Notes under the pieces: generated by a model | The model's database searches: none | Seen by the model: the letters and a program-made list of their open reading frames with translations, nothing else | What the model was told of the DNA's origin: nothing | Shown: one piece after another, positions 54,869-64,000 of the stretch | Numbering within the stretch: the first letter of the stretch is position 1 | How the letters are laid out: every line of letters begins with the position of its first letter | Origin: Actinomycetota bacterium | Lineage (GTDB): Bacteria > Actinomycetota > Acidimicrobiia > Acidimicrobiales > Ilumatobacteraceae | Length of the DNA: 64,000 nt | Assembly (NCBI GenBank): GCA_016870775.1 | Contig: VGAK01000002.1 | Coordinates: forward strand, 62,001-126,000 | Reading direction: 5' to 3' | Program-made: the position numbers and the translations under genes

Positions 54869-56622
54869 ATGTCGACAAAGGAGACACTCACCGGTGCCGA
54901 GGCACTGATCCGTGCCCTCGAGATGGAGAAGGTGGAGGTCATGTTCGGCCTCCCCGGCGGGTGCATCCTGCCCGCCTACGACCCGTTGCTGAAGTCGTCC
55001 ATCCGCCACGTGCTCGTGCGCCACGAACAGGGTGCGGGCCACATGGCCCAGGGGTATGCCCACGTGACCGGACGTCCCGGCGTCGCGATGGTCACGAGTG
55101 GTCCCGCGGCGACCAACATGGTCACACCGCTGTGCGATGCGTTCATGGACTCGATCCCGATGGTCGCGATCACCGGTCAGGTGCCGACCACGGCGATCGG
55201 CACCGATGCGTTCCAGGAGTGCGACACCGTCGGCATCACGCGCAGCGTGACCAAGCACAACGAGTTGATCATGCATCCCGACGACATTCCGATGGCCGTG
55301 CGCCAGGCGTTCCACATCGCCACCACCGGTCGTCCGGGCCCCGTGCTGCTCGACGTCCCGAAGGACGTTCTGCAGAACACCATGACCTGGTACTGGCCGA
55401 CGGACGACGAGGTGATCGAGTCCCTCCCCGGGTACCGACCGACCACCAAGGGTCATTCGCGGATGATCCGGGAGGCCGCCAAGATGATCCTGTCCGCGCA
55501 ACGCCCCGTTCTCTACCTCGGTGGTGGCATCCTCAAGGCGCGCGCGGCAGCTGCGGTGCGCGAGCTCGCCGAGACCACGCAGATCCCGGTCGTCACGACG
55601 CTCATGGCGCGAGGTGCGTTCCCCGACGATCATCCGCTCGCACTCGGCATGCCCGGCATGCACGGCACCGCGACAGCGATCACGGCGATGCAAAAGAGCG
55701 ACCTTCTCATCGCGCTCGGTGCGCGTTTCGACGATCGCGTGACCGGCAAGGTCGCCGCGTTCGCTCCCGACGCCAAGGTCGTCCATGTCGACATCGACCC
55801 GGCCGAGCAGGGCAAGGTTCGCCGCCCCGACGTGCCGATCGTGGGCGACTGTCGCCTCGTGGTCGAGGAGATCAACAAGGCGATCGCCGAATTGAGCGCG
55901 GCGGGCAGCGGACAGATCGACATCACGCCCTGGCGCAGCAAGGTCTCGGGGTGGAAAGAGACGTTCCCACTCACCTACGACCCCCACGAGCCGGGAGCGG
56001 CGCTCAAGCCCCAGTACTGCCTCGAGAAGTTGCGCGACCTGGCCCCGGAGGGCACGATCGTGTGCGCCGGCGTCGGCCAGCACCAGATGTGGACCAGCCA
56101 GTTCTGGCGCTTCACCGAGCCCTACACCTGGGTCAACTCTGGCGGACTCGGCACGATGGGATTCGCGGTTCCGGCCGCGATCGGTGCCAAGGCCGGCCAA
56201 CCCGATCGCACGGTGTGGGCCGTCGACGGCGACGGTTGCTTCCAGATGACCGCACAGGAGCTCGTGACCGCGACCACCGAGGGCATCCACGTGAAGATCG
56301 CGGTGCTCAACAACACCTACCTCGGCATGGTGCGCCAGTGGCAGGAGATGTTCTACGGCGAGCGGTACTCCGAGGTCGACCTGAAGAACTGCCCCGACTT
56401 CGTGAAGTGGGCCGAGGCGATGGGGTGCGTCGGCATCCGGGTCGAGTCACCCGAGGAGGTCGAGCCGGCGATCGAGAAGGCCAACAGCATCAACGACCGT
56501 TCGGTGGTGATCGAGTTCCGCGTCGAGGAGTTCGAGAAGGTGTTCCCGATGGTCCCCGCCGGGACGAGCAACGACGAGGTCGTCCTGCACCCGAGCCAGG
56601 AGCCCAGAAGGGACCTGTTGAA

Positions 56623-56626
<4 letters not shown>
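54869..56626 (+). CDS. ilvB: Acetolactate synthase catalytic subunit
   Basis: This ThDP enzyme condenses two pyruvates, or pyruvate with 2-oxobutyrate, in branched-chain amino-acid synthesis. The 585-residue product has [12 protein letters not shown], the catalytic Glu in [16 protein letters not shown], a [14 protein letters not shown] region, and the ThDP motif [16 protein letters not shown]...[15 protein letters not shown] 54869 has AGAGGAGA upstream, well after the attenuator. The stop overlaps the ilvN GTG (GTGA). Confidence 0.97.
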
Positions 56627-58208
<1,582 letters not shown>

Positions 58209-58225
58209 TCAGCCGAGTACTCCGA

Positions 58226-60286
58226 TCAAGGGGTCGAGACGAGGGTGCAACTCGCGGGGCTGGACATGTAGTCGCCGTCCCAAGTCCTCGTGAGCGTGGT
58301 GGTGCTCGTTCCGTCGCTCACATTGACCCGAACTTGGAAGTTCACGGGGTTGTACTGATTGCGGTTGATCGTATAGATGTTACCCGCGACGCTTGTAGCG
58401 GAGCGTGTGTTCGGTGATGTCCAGACTGCTCCCGACAAGTCCGTGAACGTCACGGTCAAGTTGTTCCCTTCCGGATCAGACGCCACGACAGTGAGATTCA
58501 CTTCTGATGCGCTCCGTGAGGCGCACGAGAATGTCGAGATGCTCGGCGACTGATTGGCGGCGGTCGTGGTTGGTGCGGCGGTCGTGGTTGGTGCGGCGGT
58601 CGTGGTTGGTGCGGCGGTCGTGGTTGGTGCGGCGGCTGGGGCGACGGTCGTGGTTGGTGCGGCGGTCGTGGTCTTGGGTTTCGTCGTCGTGGTCACGGCC
58701 CCGGCGGAGGGCTGATTCGCCGCCGGCGCGACAGTCGTGGTCGCGGTCGCAGTGGTCGTTGTCGCGACGACCGGCGCGACGTACGGTGCATCGGGCGTGA
58801 TGTTGGCGAGGAGCCGCGTCTGGGGCTCGGGGAGTCGTGTCGCCGAGGTTGCTCCCGCCAATTCCACCGGTGTCGCCGGAACCGGTGAGAGAGCGAGAGG
58901 CTGCTGGCGGATCGTGCTGCCGGTCGCCACGAGTGCGATCTTGGTGTCCTTTTCGTCTGTCGTTGCCTCGAATGTCTTGCCGGCCAGAATCGCAGTGCCG
59001 GTGACGGTGTCGTCCTGGATCGACACTGTGGCCTCGTCGGCGTCAGCCGCCAGCACCACGTTGTCTCCGGCTGCGAGCCGCACCTCGAAGCCATCCGAGC
59101 TCGAGAGAGACGTCTCGGTGAGGGTCACCGATCCTGCGCTCCTCGAGACTGCACGGCCGACTCCGGCGGGCGTGACCGCATACACCACCGACTTGGGAGG
59201 CAGCGACACGGTGATCGCATCCTTTTTCGTGGTGTCCACGAGCGCGGGGTCGATCGAGACGACGTAGTCGTAGATCCCCGTGATTCCAGCGCGCACACGC
59301 GCGACGTCGACTCCCTCCACGGTGGTCCGGGCGTCGACCGTTCCGCGGGACGTCGTCACCTTCCACGCGAGGCTCGTGGCGCGGATCGTCAGCATCGTGT
59401 CGGACGCCTGGGTTCCGTCACCGCAGAACGGACAGGTGCCGTCGATGCGCGAGCCGAGCGACGACAGATCCATCCCGCCGTCCCCTCCCGTCCAGGCACC
59501 CGCGTCGGTCGCCGGGTCGGGACCGTCGAAGGAGAACGACCACTGGCCGGTCTGCACGTTGGCGCTGACGAATCGGTTCCGGCCCGGCCAGTTCGAGTCG
59601 TAGACCTGGATCGTCGCGTTCGCCGGGTCGGCGAACTCGACCGCGTAGGGAAGCACCGCGTGGCCCCCGAGCTCACCGTAGACACCGAGCACGTACTTGG
59701 GCGGGCCCATCTTGAGGCTCGAGGCGAGTTCGGCGACGATATCGGCCGTCTTCTTCTTGCGCCACGCCCTCGACTCACCACGTGTCTCGGGGATGAATTG
59801 AGTGGCGAAGCCGCGGATGATCCCCTGCACCACCGGGTCCGTGGTCGATAGGTCCGCTGCAGTGGGCGTTGCCCCGGTGGTGAACTTGTCGAGCGACTGC
59901 ACGATGAATCCCTCGCAGTGGCCGGATTGGCGCGAGTCGTTCACCATCTGGGCCCACGATGTCGCCTCGGAGGTGAGCACGCAGGCCTCTCCTGTGCCGC
60001 TCGCACACACGGTGGGTCCGTCGCCGAACATCTTGACCATGTCGGCAGGACCGAACTCGTTCGCGGGCAACGATGCGGCGGCGAAGTTGGGAAATGCGAA
60101 TCCGTTCGGAACCGGCCTCAGGGCCCCGTCGGCATTGGCCCCGGGGCCGAACTCAACCGTGGGAACAGAGATGTCCACGGTCGGGACCGAGTCGCCGCCG
60201 CCACCAGAGCACGACGAGGCCACCAGAACCAGAGCCGCGACCCGGGCGATGACGCGACCCGGGCGACGACTCTGGGCGGTGGACAC
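58226..60286 (-). CDS. Large lipoprotein with papain-like motifs, TTTAAP repeats and Ig-like end
   Basis: This 686-residue exported protein has an N-terminal signal with a lipobox-like VASSC (Cys26). The next domain has Gln120 and Cys124 in RQSGHCEGF, His209 in GELGGHAVLPYAVEF and Asp230 in QVYDSNWPG. These spacings and surroundings match a papain/transglutaminase-like catalytic triad. A beta-rich middle is followed by a Thr/Pro-rich linker of TTTAAP repeats. The C-terminal roughly 105 residues look like an Ig/PKD-type fold with two Cys. It is probably a cell-surface cysteine peptidase; substrate unknown. GTG 60286 is chosen for the signal peptide. Confidence 0.72.
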   Translation of the reverse strand: MSTAQSRRPGRVIARVAALVLVASSCSGGGGDSVPTVDISVPTVEFGPGANADGALRPVPNGFAFPNFAAASLPANEFGPADMVKMFGDGPTVCASGTGEACVLTSEATSWAQMVNDSRQSGHCEGFIVQSLDKFTTGATPTAADLSTTDPVVQGIIRGFATQFIPETRGESRAWRKKKTADIVAELASSLKMGPPKYVLGVYGELGGHAVLPYAVEFADPANATIQVYDSNWPGRNRFVSANVQTGQWSFSFDGPDPATDAGAWTGGDGGMDLSSLGSRIDGTCPFCGDGTQASDTMLTIRATSLAWKVTTSRGTVDARTTVEGVDVARVRAGITGIYDYVVSIDPALVDTTKKDAITVSLPPKSVVYAVTPAGVGRAVSRSAGSVTLTETSLSSSDGFEVRLAAGDNVVLAADADEATVSIQDDTVTGTAILAGKTFEATTDEKDTKIALVATGSTIRQQPLALSPVPATPVELAGATSATRLPEPQTRLLANITPDAPYVAPVVATTTTATATTTVAPAANQPSAGAVTTTTKPKTTTAAPTTTVAPAAAPTTTAAPTTTAAPTTTAAPTTTAANQSPSISTFSCASRSASEVNLTVVASDPEGNNLTVTFTDLSGAVWTSPNTRSATSVAGNIYTINRNQYNPVNFQVRVNVSDGTSTTTLTRTWDGDYMSSPASCTLVSTP
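58560..58631 (+). repeat. Four perfect 18-bp tandem repeats in the lipoprotein gene
   Basis: The unit GCGGTCGTGGTTGGTGCG occurs four times without change, encoding TTTAAP on the minus strand. A near copy follows after a short interruption (to about 58673). The unit keeps frame, so copy number can change the linker length without disrupting the protein. Confidence 0.9.
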
Positions 60287-60342
60287 GGGCGTCACAGTAG
60301 GACAGAGGGCCCCACGAAATAAGAGCGACCCTAATTCCCGAC

Positions 60343-60371
60343 TTGCACGGTCAGGAATCAAGATCTAAGGT
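60343..60371 (+). promoter_or_regulatory. metY promoter (TTGCAC-17-TAAGGT)
   Basis: TTGCAC at 60343-60348 and TAAGGT at 60366-60371 are spaced by 17 nt, the best -35/-10 pair in the window. The -10 ends 9 nt before ATG 60381, so the mRNA probably starts at or within 3 nt of that ATG. Confidence 0.65.
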
Positions 60372-60380
60372 CGTGTGTCT

Positions 60381-61694
60381 ATGAGCAACAACAATTGGGG
60401 TTTTGAGACCCGCCAGATACACGCCGGTCAAGAGCCCGATCCCACCACCGGGTCGCGCGCAGTTCCGATCTATCAGACCACGTCGTACCAGTTTCGCGAC
60501 TCCGCGCACGCGGCGAACCTCTTCGCGCTCGCCGAGATCGGCAACATCTACACGCGCATCATGAACCCCACCCAGGCGGTTCTCGAGGCGCGTCTGTCGT
60601 CGCTCGAGGGCGGCACCGCCACTGCGGTCGGCCTGCCGGGCGCGCTCGTGGTGGCGTCGGGCCAGAGCGCCGAGACGCTCGCGATGCTCAACGTCGTCGA
60701 GTCGGGTGGGCACATCGTCGCGTCCCCCTCGTTGTACGGCGGCACGTACAACCTGTTGCACTACACCTTGCCGAAGATGGGCATCGGTGTCACCTTCGTC
60801 GATGACCCGGACGATCTCGGGCAGTGGAAGAGTGCCGCGAGGGACAACACCAAGTTGTTCTTCGGCGAGGTCCTCGCCAACCCCCGCAACGACATCTTCG
60901 ACATCGAGGGCGTCTCGAAGGTCGCCCACGACATTGGCGTGCCGCTCATGCTCGACAACACCGTTCCCACGCCGTACGGCATCCGTCCGCTCGAATGGGG
61001 GGCCGACATCGTGGTGCACTCGATGACCAAGTTCCTCGGGGGGCACGGCACCTCGATCTGCGGCGGCATCGTCGACGGTGGCAAGTTCGACTTCTCGGCA
61101 TCCGGCCGGTTCCCGAACTTCACCGAGCCCGATCCCAGTTACCACGGTCTTGCGTACTGGCCCGCGCTCGGCGCCGGCTCGTACATCATCAAGGCCCGCG
61201 TGCAATTGCTGCGCGACCTGGGCATGGCCACCAGCCCGTTCAACGCCTGGACCATCCTCCAGGGAATCGAGACGCTGTCGGTGCGCATGGATCGCCACTG
61301 GGCCAACACCGACAAGGTCGTGGCCCACCTGCAGAAGCAGGGCGAGGTGGAGAGCATCAACTACGCGGGTCTGCCCTCGAGTCGGTGGCATGACCGTGCC
61401 AAGAAATACTTCGGCGGCCGTGGCTACGGCAGTGTCATCGCCTTCGTGCTCAAGGGCGGCCGCGAGCAGGGCCAGAAGTTCGCCGAGGCTCTGAAGCTGC
61501 ACAGCCATGTCGCCAACATCGGGGACGTCAGGTCGCTGGTGATCCACCCGGCCTCGACCACGCACAGCCAGTTGACAGAGGACGAGCAGCGCTCCGCCGG
61601 CGTGGAACCCGGTCTCGTGCGTCTCTCGGTGGGTCTCGAGTCCGTGGAGGACATCGTGGCCGACCTCGACCTCGGTTTCGCCGCGATCCGCTGA
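60381..61694 (+). CDS. metY: O-acetylhomoserine aminocarboxypropyltransferase (sulfhydrylase)
   Basis: This PLP enzyme makes homocysteine from O-acetylhomoserine and sulfide. The 437-residue product has the Cys/Met metabolism fold start FETRQIHAGQEPDPTTGSRAVP, NIYTRIMNPTQAVLEARLS, VASGQSAETLAML, the PLP-Lys segment VVHSMTKFLGGHGTS, and VIHPASTTHSQLTEDEQ. Length matches MetY rather than MetB. ATG 60381 is chosen over GTG 60375, which is only 3 nt from the -10 box. No SAM riboswitch is seen in the 94-bp upstream gap. Confidence 0.95.
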   Translation: MSNNNWGFETRQIHAGQEPDPTTGSRAVPIYQTTSYQFRDSAHAANLFALAEIGNIYTRIMNPTQAVLEARLSSLEGGTATAVGLPGALVVASGQSAETLAMLNVVESGGHIVASPSLYGGTYNLLHYTLPKMGIGVTFVDDPDDLGQWKSAARDNTKLFFGEVLANPRNDIFDIEGVSKVAHDIGVPLMLDNTVPTPYGIRPLEWGADIVVHSMTKFLGGHGTSICGGIVDGGKFDFSASGRFPNFTEPDPSYHGLAYWPALGAGSYIIKARVQLLRDLGMATSPFNAWTILQGIETLSVRMDRHWANTDKVVAHLQKQGEVESINYAGLPSSRWHDRAKKYFGGRGYGSVIAFVLKGGREQGQKFAEALKLHSHVANIGDVRSLVIHPASTTHSQLTEDEQRSAGVEPGLVRLSVGLESVEDIVADLDLGFAAIR

Positions 61695-61733
61695 TCCGTC
61701 CCCGGCGGGTCGAGGCGGTCGAGCCCGGGTCGG

Positions 61734-62612
61734 TCAGTCCTGGTCGGACTGGCCGCGCAGGAACTCCTCGAGTTCGGCGGCGAGGTCGTCGGCGGTCGGC
61801 ATCATCGTCTCGGTGAGGTGGTCGTGCCGGCGCTCGAGCATCGCCACGTACGCGGCCGCCTGAGGGTCGCCCTCGACGGCTCCGTCGTGGAGCTCCTGCC
61901 AGCGTGAGATCTCGTCCCCCAGTGTCGCGTGATCGGTGGGGATGCCGAGCACGTGCTGGAGGTGCTGGAGCAGGGCAGCCGCGCTCTTGGGGTGCTGCGC
62001 GTTCATGAGGTAGTGCGGCACCCCGACACGCAGGCTCACCGATGCGACGCCGGCGGTGTCGAGCGTCTGGAGCAGCACGCCGGCGACACCCGTTGGTCCC
62101 TGGTACTGCGGTCGTTGCAACCCGAGACGAGCCGCGAGATCGTCGTTGGTGGTGGATCCGACCACGAATGGAACCCGCGTGTGAGGGACCTGTTCTGCCG
62201 CGGCACCGAGGCTCACGACCAAGTTGCACCCGAGCCCACGGGCGACCGCGAGCACGCACGAGGTGAACGCGGGCCAGCCCAGGTGCGGCTCGACTCCGTT
62301 CAGGAGCACGAGGTCGCGGGCACCCTCGGGATACCGGACGACGCAGAATTCGTTCTCGGGCCAGCGGATCTGGCGCATGCCCTCGCCGTCGAGGTAGGCC
62401 TCGGGGCGTTCCTGGGTGAAGTCGAAGAATGGATCGGGGTCGATGTCGGCCACGACCGTCGCCTCGCGTTCCTTGACCATCCAGTCGAGCGCCGAGGTGG
62501 CGACACCGCCGATGTCGAAGAGACCACGCAGTGCCACGAGCAACACCGGGTTGCGCAACGGAGGGAACTCGTCCCAGTACACGGAGAGGACCTCGTCGAT
62601 CTCGATCGGCAC
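61734..62612 (-). CDS. PAC2-family protein
   Basis: The 292-residue product has the PAC2 pattern: NPVLLVALRGLFDIGGVATSALDW, VADIDPDPFFDFTQERP, VLLNGVEPHLGWPAFTSCVLAVAR and PTGVAGVLLQTLDTAGV. PAC2 proteins are related to proteasome-assembly chaperones. In actinobacteria they occur with or without a proteasome. No proteasome gene is in the window. GTG 62612 has TAGATT 6 nt upstream, overlapping the serC stop. Confidence 0.88.
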   Translation of the reverse strand: MPIEIDEVLSVYWDEFPPLRNPVLLVALRGLFDIGGVATSALDWMVKEREATVVADIDPDPFFDFTQERPEAYLDGEGMRQIRWPENEFCVVRYPEGARDLVLLNGVEPHLGWPAFTSCVLAVARGLGCNLVVSLGAAAEQVPHTRVPFVVGSTTNDDLAARLGLQRPQYQGPTGVAGVLLQTLDTAGVASVSLRVGVPHYLMNAQHPKSAAALLQHLQHVLGIPTDHATLGDEISRWQELHDGAVEGDPQAAAYVAMLERRHDHLTETMMPTADDLAAELEEFLRGQSDQD

Positions 62613-62618
62613 CCGCCC

Positions 62619-62624
62619 AATCTA
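62619..62624 (-). promoter_or_regulatory. -10 element (TAGATT) of PAC2 gene
   Basis: On the minus strand TAGATT ends 6 nt before the GTG at 62612 and overlaps the serC stop codon. Confidence 0.45.
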
Positions 62625-63749
62625 CGAACGCAGGTGCGAAACCACCATCTCGATGCACGTCGTGAGGGCCGCGACATCGGTCGGCTCCACGGAGGGGAAC
62701 ATCCCGATCCGCATCTGGTTGCGGCCGAGCTTGCGGTAGCTGTCGGTGTCGACGATCCCGTTCGCGCGGAGGATCGCGTTGACCTCGTTGGCGTCCACGC
62801 CGTCCAGGTCGATCGTGCCGACCACATCGGACCGGTGGGAGGGGTCGGTCACGAACGGCGAAGCCCACGGGGTGCGCTCGGCCCAGGAGTACAGGGTCCG
62901 AGCCGATTCGGCGCACCGCGCAGCTGCCCACGCGAGGCCGCCCTTGTCGTTCAACCATTTGACCTGCTCATCCAGCATGATGAAGGTGGCGAGTGCCGGG
63001 GTGTTGTACGTCTGGTTCGCGCGCGAGTTGTCGAGCGCGATCGAGAGGTCCAGCGAGGCGGGGATCCACCTCTTGGATGCCTTGATCTCGGCGATCCGCT
63101 CGATCGCACGCGGGGAGCAGGCGGCGAGCCACAACCCGCCGTCGGAGGCGAAGCATTTCTGCGGTGCGAAGTAGTACACGTCCGCCTGCGACGCCGACCA
63201 CGCCAGCCCACCCGCGGCAGAGGTCGCGTCGACGAGGACGAGGGCATCGCCGTCCGGTCGCGCCGGCGTCATCGCCACACCGGTCGAGGTCTCGTTGTGT
63301 GGATAGGCAACGGTGTCGCACGAGGCATCCGCCGTGAGTGCGGGCCGCGTCCCGGGCTCGCTCCCCACCACCACCGGATCGTCGAGATGGGGTGCTGCGG
63401 TGGCAGCCTCGGCGAACTTGGAGGAGAACTCCCCGAAGACGAGGTGGTGACTTCTCGCGCGGATGAGCGAGAACACCGCCACATCCCAGAACACCGTGGA
63501 GCCACCGTTGCCGAGCACGATCTCCCATCCGTCGGGCAGTGAGAACAATCGCGAGAGTCCGTCGCGCACCGAGCCCACGATGTCGCGCACCGGCGCCTGT
63601 CGGTGCGAGGTTCCCATCACCGATGCGGCACGCGCGACGATGGCCTCGATCTGGGAGTCGCGCACCTTCGATGGCCCGCATCCGAAGCGCCCGTCGTGGG
63701 GCTTGACATCTTCGGGGAGGATGAATGGCTGGGAAGTTCGGGAGGTCAC
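62622..63749 (-). CDS. serC: Phosphoserine aminotransferase (mycobacterial type)
   Basis: This PLP enzyme makes phosphoserine from phosphohydroxypyruvate. The 375-residue product has [45 protein letters not shown], the PLP-Lys in [14 protein letters not shown] and [10 protein letters not shown], matching the mycobacterial SerC rather than the E. coli form. GTG 63749 is the start; about 75 residues of upstream open frame would overlap the divergent aminotransferase. Only 9 bp separate the two start codons. Confidence 0.94.
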   Translation of the reverse strand: MTSRTSQPFILPEDVKPHDGRFGCGPSKVRDSQIEAIVARAASVMGTSHRQAPVRDIVGSVRDGLSRLFSLPDGWEIVLGNGGSTVFWDVAVFSLIRARSHHLVFGEFSSKFAEAATAAPHLDDPVVVGSEPGTRPALTADASCDTVAYPHNETSTGVAMTPARPDGDALVLVDATSAAGGLAWSASQADVYYFAPQKCFASDGGLWLAACSPRAIERIAEIKASKRWIPASLDLSIALDNSRANQTYNTPALATFIMLDEQVKWLNDKGGLAWAAARCAESARTLYSWAERTPWASPFVTDPSHRSDVVGTIDLDGVDANEVNAILRANGIVDTDSYRKLGRNQMRIGMFPSVEPTDVAALTTCIEMVVSHLRS

Positions 63750-63758
63750 TGTGCAAGC

Positions 63759-64000
63759 ATGGCACCCGTGGGTGCGCGCAAGGAACCGACAAGAACCTCC
63801 GCCCGGCTCGCCGCGATCGCGGAGTCGGCCACCCTCGCCGTCGACGCCAAGGCCAAGGCACTCAAGGCGCAGGGTGTGAACGTGATCGGATTCGGGGCGG
63901 GGGAGCCCGACTTTCCCACCCCCGCCAACATCGTGGAGGCCGCCGTTGCGGCCTGTCGTGATCCCAAGTTCCACCGCTACACGCCGGCGGCGGGCCTGCC
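63759..64000 (+). CDS. Class I aminotransferase (aspartate aminotransferase-like), truncated by window edge
   Basis: This is the N-terminal 80 residues of a PLP aminotransferase. It shows [41 protein letters not shown] and [12 protein letters not shown], the family opening that binds substrate and cofactor phosphate. ATG 63759 or GTG 63768 may be the start. CACTGT ends 6 nt before the ATG as a possible -10 box. The rest of the gene lies outside the window. Substrate is probably aspartate, by similarity only. Confidence 0.85.
   Translation, partial: MAPVGARKEPTRTSARLAAIAESATLAVDAKAKALKAQGVNVIGFGAGEPDFPTPANIVEAAVAACRDPKFHRYTPAAGL

Noticed and set aside
58560-58673. CRISPR-like array
   Set aside because: The 18-bp units are directly adjacent with no spacers, lie in a coding frame and encode TTTAAP repeats.
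60287-60380. SAM riboswitch upstream of metY
   Set aside because: The gap is 94 bp, a good promoter occupies 60343-60371, and the mRNA would begin at or next to the ATG, leaving no leader RNA.

Overview
The window is 64 kb of high-GC (roughly two thirds G+C by eye), densely coding bacterial chromosome. Two WhiB-type regulators, a SenX3/RegX3-like PhoU-linked two-component system, a PAC2-family protein, a mycobacterial-type SerC and a MoxR/VWA pair like that of mycobacteria place it in the Actinobacteria. The inositol-1-phosphate synthase, haloalkane dehalogenase, membrane pyrophosphatase and DUF families together suggest a free-living, aerobic member such as an Acidimicrobiia lineage; that finer placement is inference. 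I see no tRNA, rRNA, insertion sequence, prophage, CRISPR or replication origin. The content is core metabolism and cell-envelope genes.

Layout. 1-9.2 kb: end of a membrane acyltransferase with an SGNH domain, malate dehydrogenase, an SCP2 protein, a K+-dependent type membrane pyrophosphatase, and sdhC-sdhA-sdhB. 9.2-15.2 kb: a MoxR-like ATPase and a VWA protein with a class III nucleotide cyclase placed antisense between them, two whiB genes, a formiminotransferase and tatA. 15.4-20.5 kb: pstB-phoU-sensor kinase-response regulator and an MFS carrier. 20.4-27.2 kb: a zincin, a protease-like membrane protein, moaE-small membrane protein-mreB, a PQQ-type sugar dehydrogenase with tesB, and a methyltransferase. 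27.2-37 kb, minus strand: an ABC-2 exporter, hemE-hemH-hemY and lnt as one tightly packed unit, then glycosyltransferase-methyltransferase-prenyltransferase-like genes. 37-48.5 kb: an M48 protease, ferredoxin, esterase, lgt, enoyl-CoA hydratase, gatCAB, two acyl-CoA dehydrogenases and ilvD. 48.5-50.5 kb: a two-gene unit of unknown function behind a 358-base non-genic leader. 50.5-64 kb: DUF3054, ino1, a 52-residue protein, haloalkane dehalogenase, tandem RDD proteins, DUF2752, an attenuator-controlled ilvBNC operon, a large lipoprotein with papain-like motifs, metY, PAC2, serC and the start of an aminotransferase.

How it fits together. Branched-chain amino-acid synthesis (ilvBNC, ilvD), sulfur and serine metabolism (metY, serC), the TCA cycle and respiration (mdh, sdh), haem synthesis, lipoprotein processing (lgt, lnt) and phosphate signalling are represented. 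A recurring architectural signal is that first genes of transcription units have a TANNNT -10 element only 6-9 nt before the start codon and no Shine-Dalgarno. Internal genes use Shine-Dalgarno sites or ATGA/GTGA overlaps. This indicates pervasive leaderless transcription.

Most notable items: the ilv leader peptide plus attenuator; an apolipoprotein N-acyltransferase homologue with Ser in place of the catalytic Cys; the unknown 150 aa/403 aa pair, the second protein looking sliding-clamp-like; the papain-like lipoprotein; and the serC/aminotransferase start codons only 9 bp apart.
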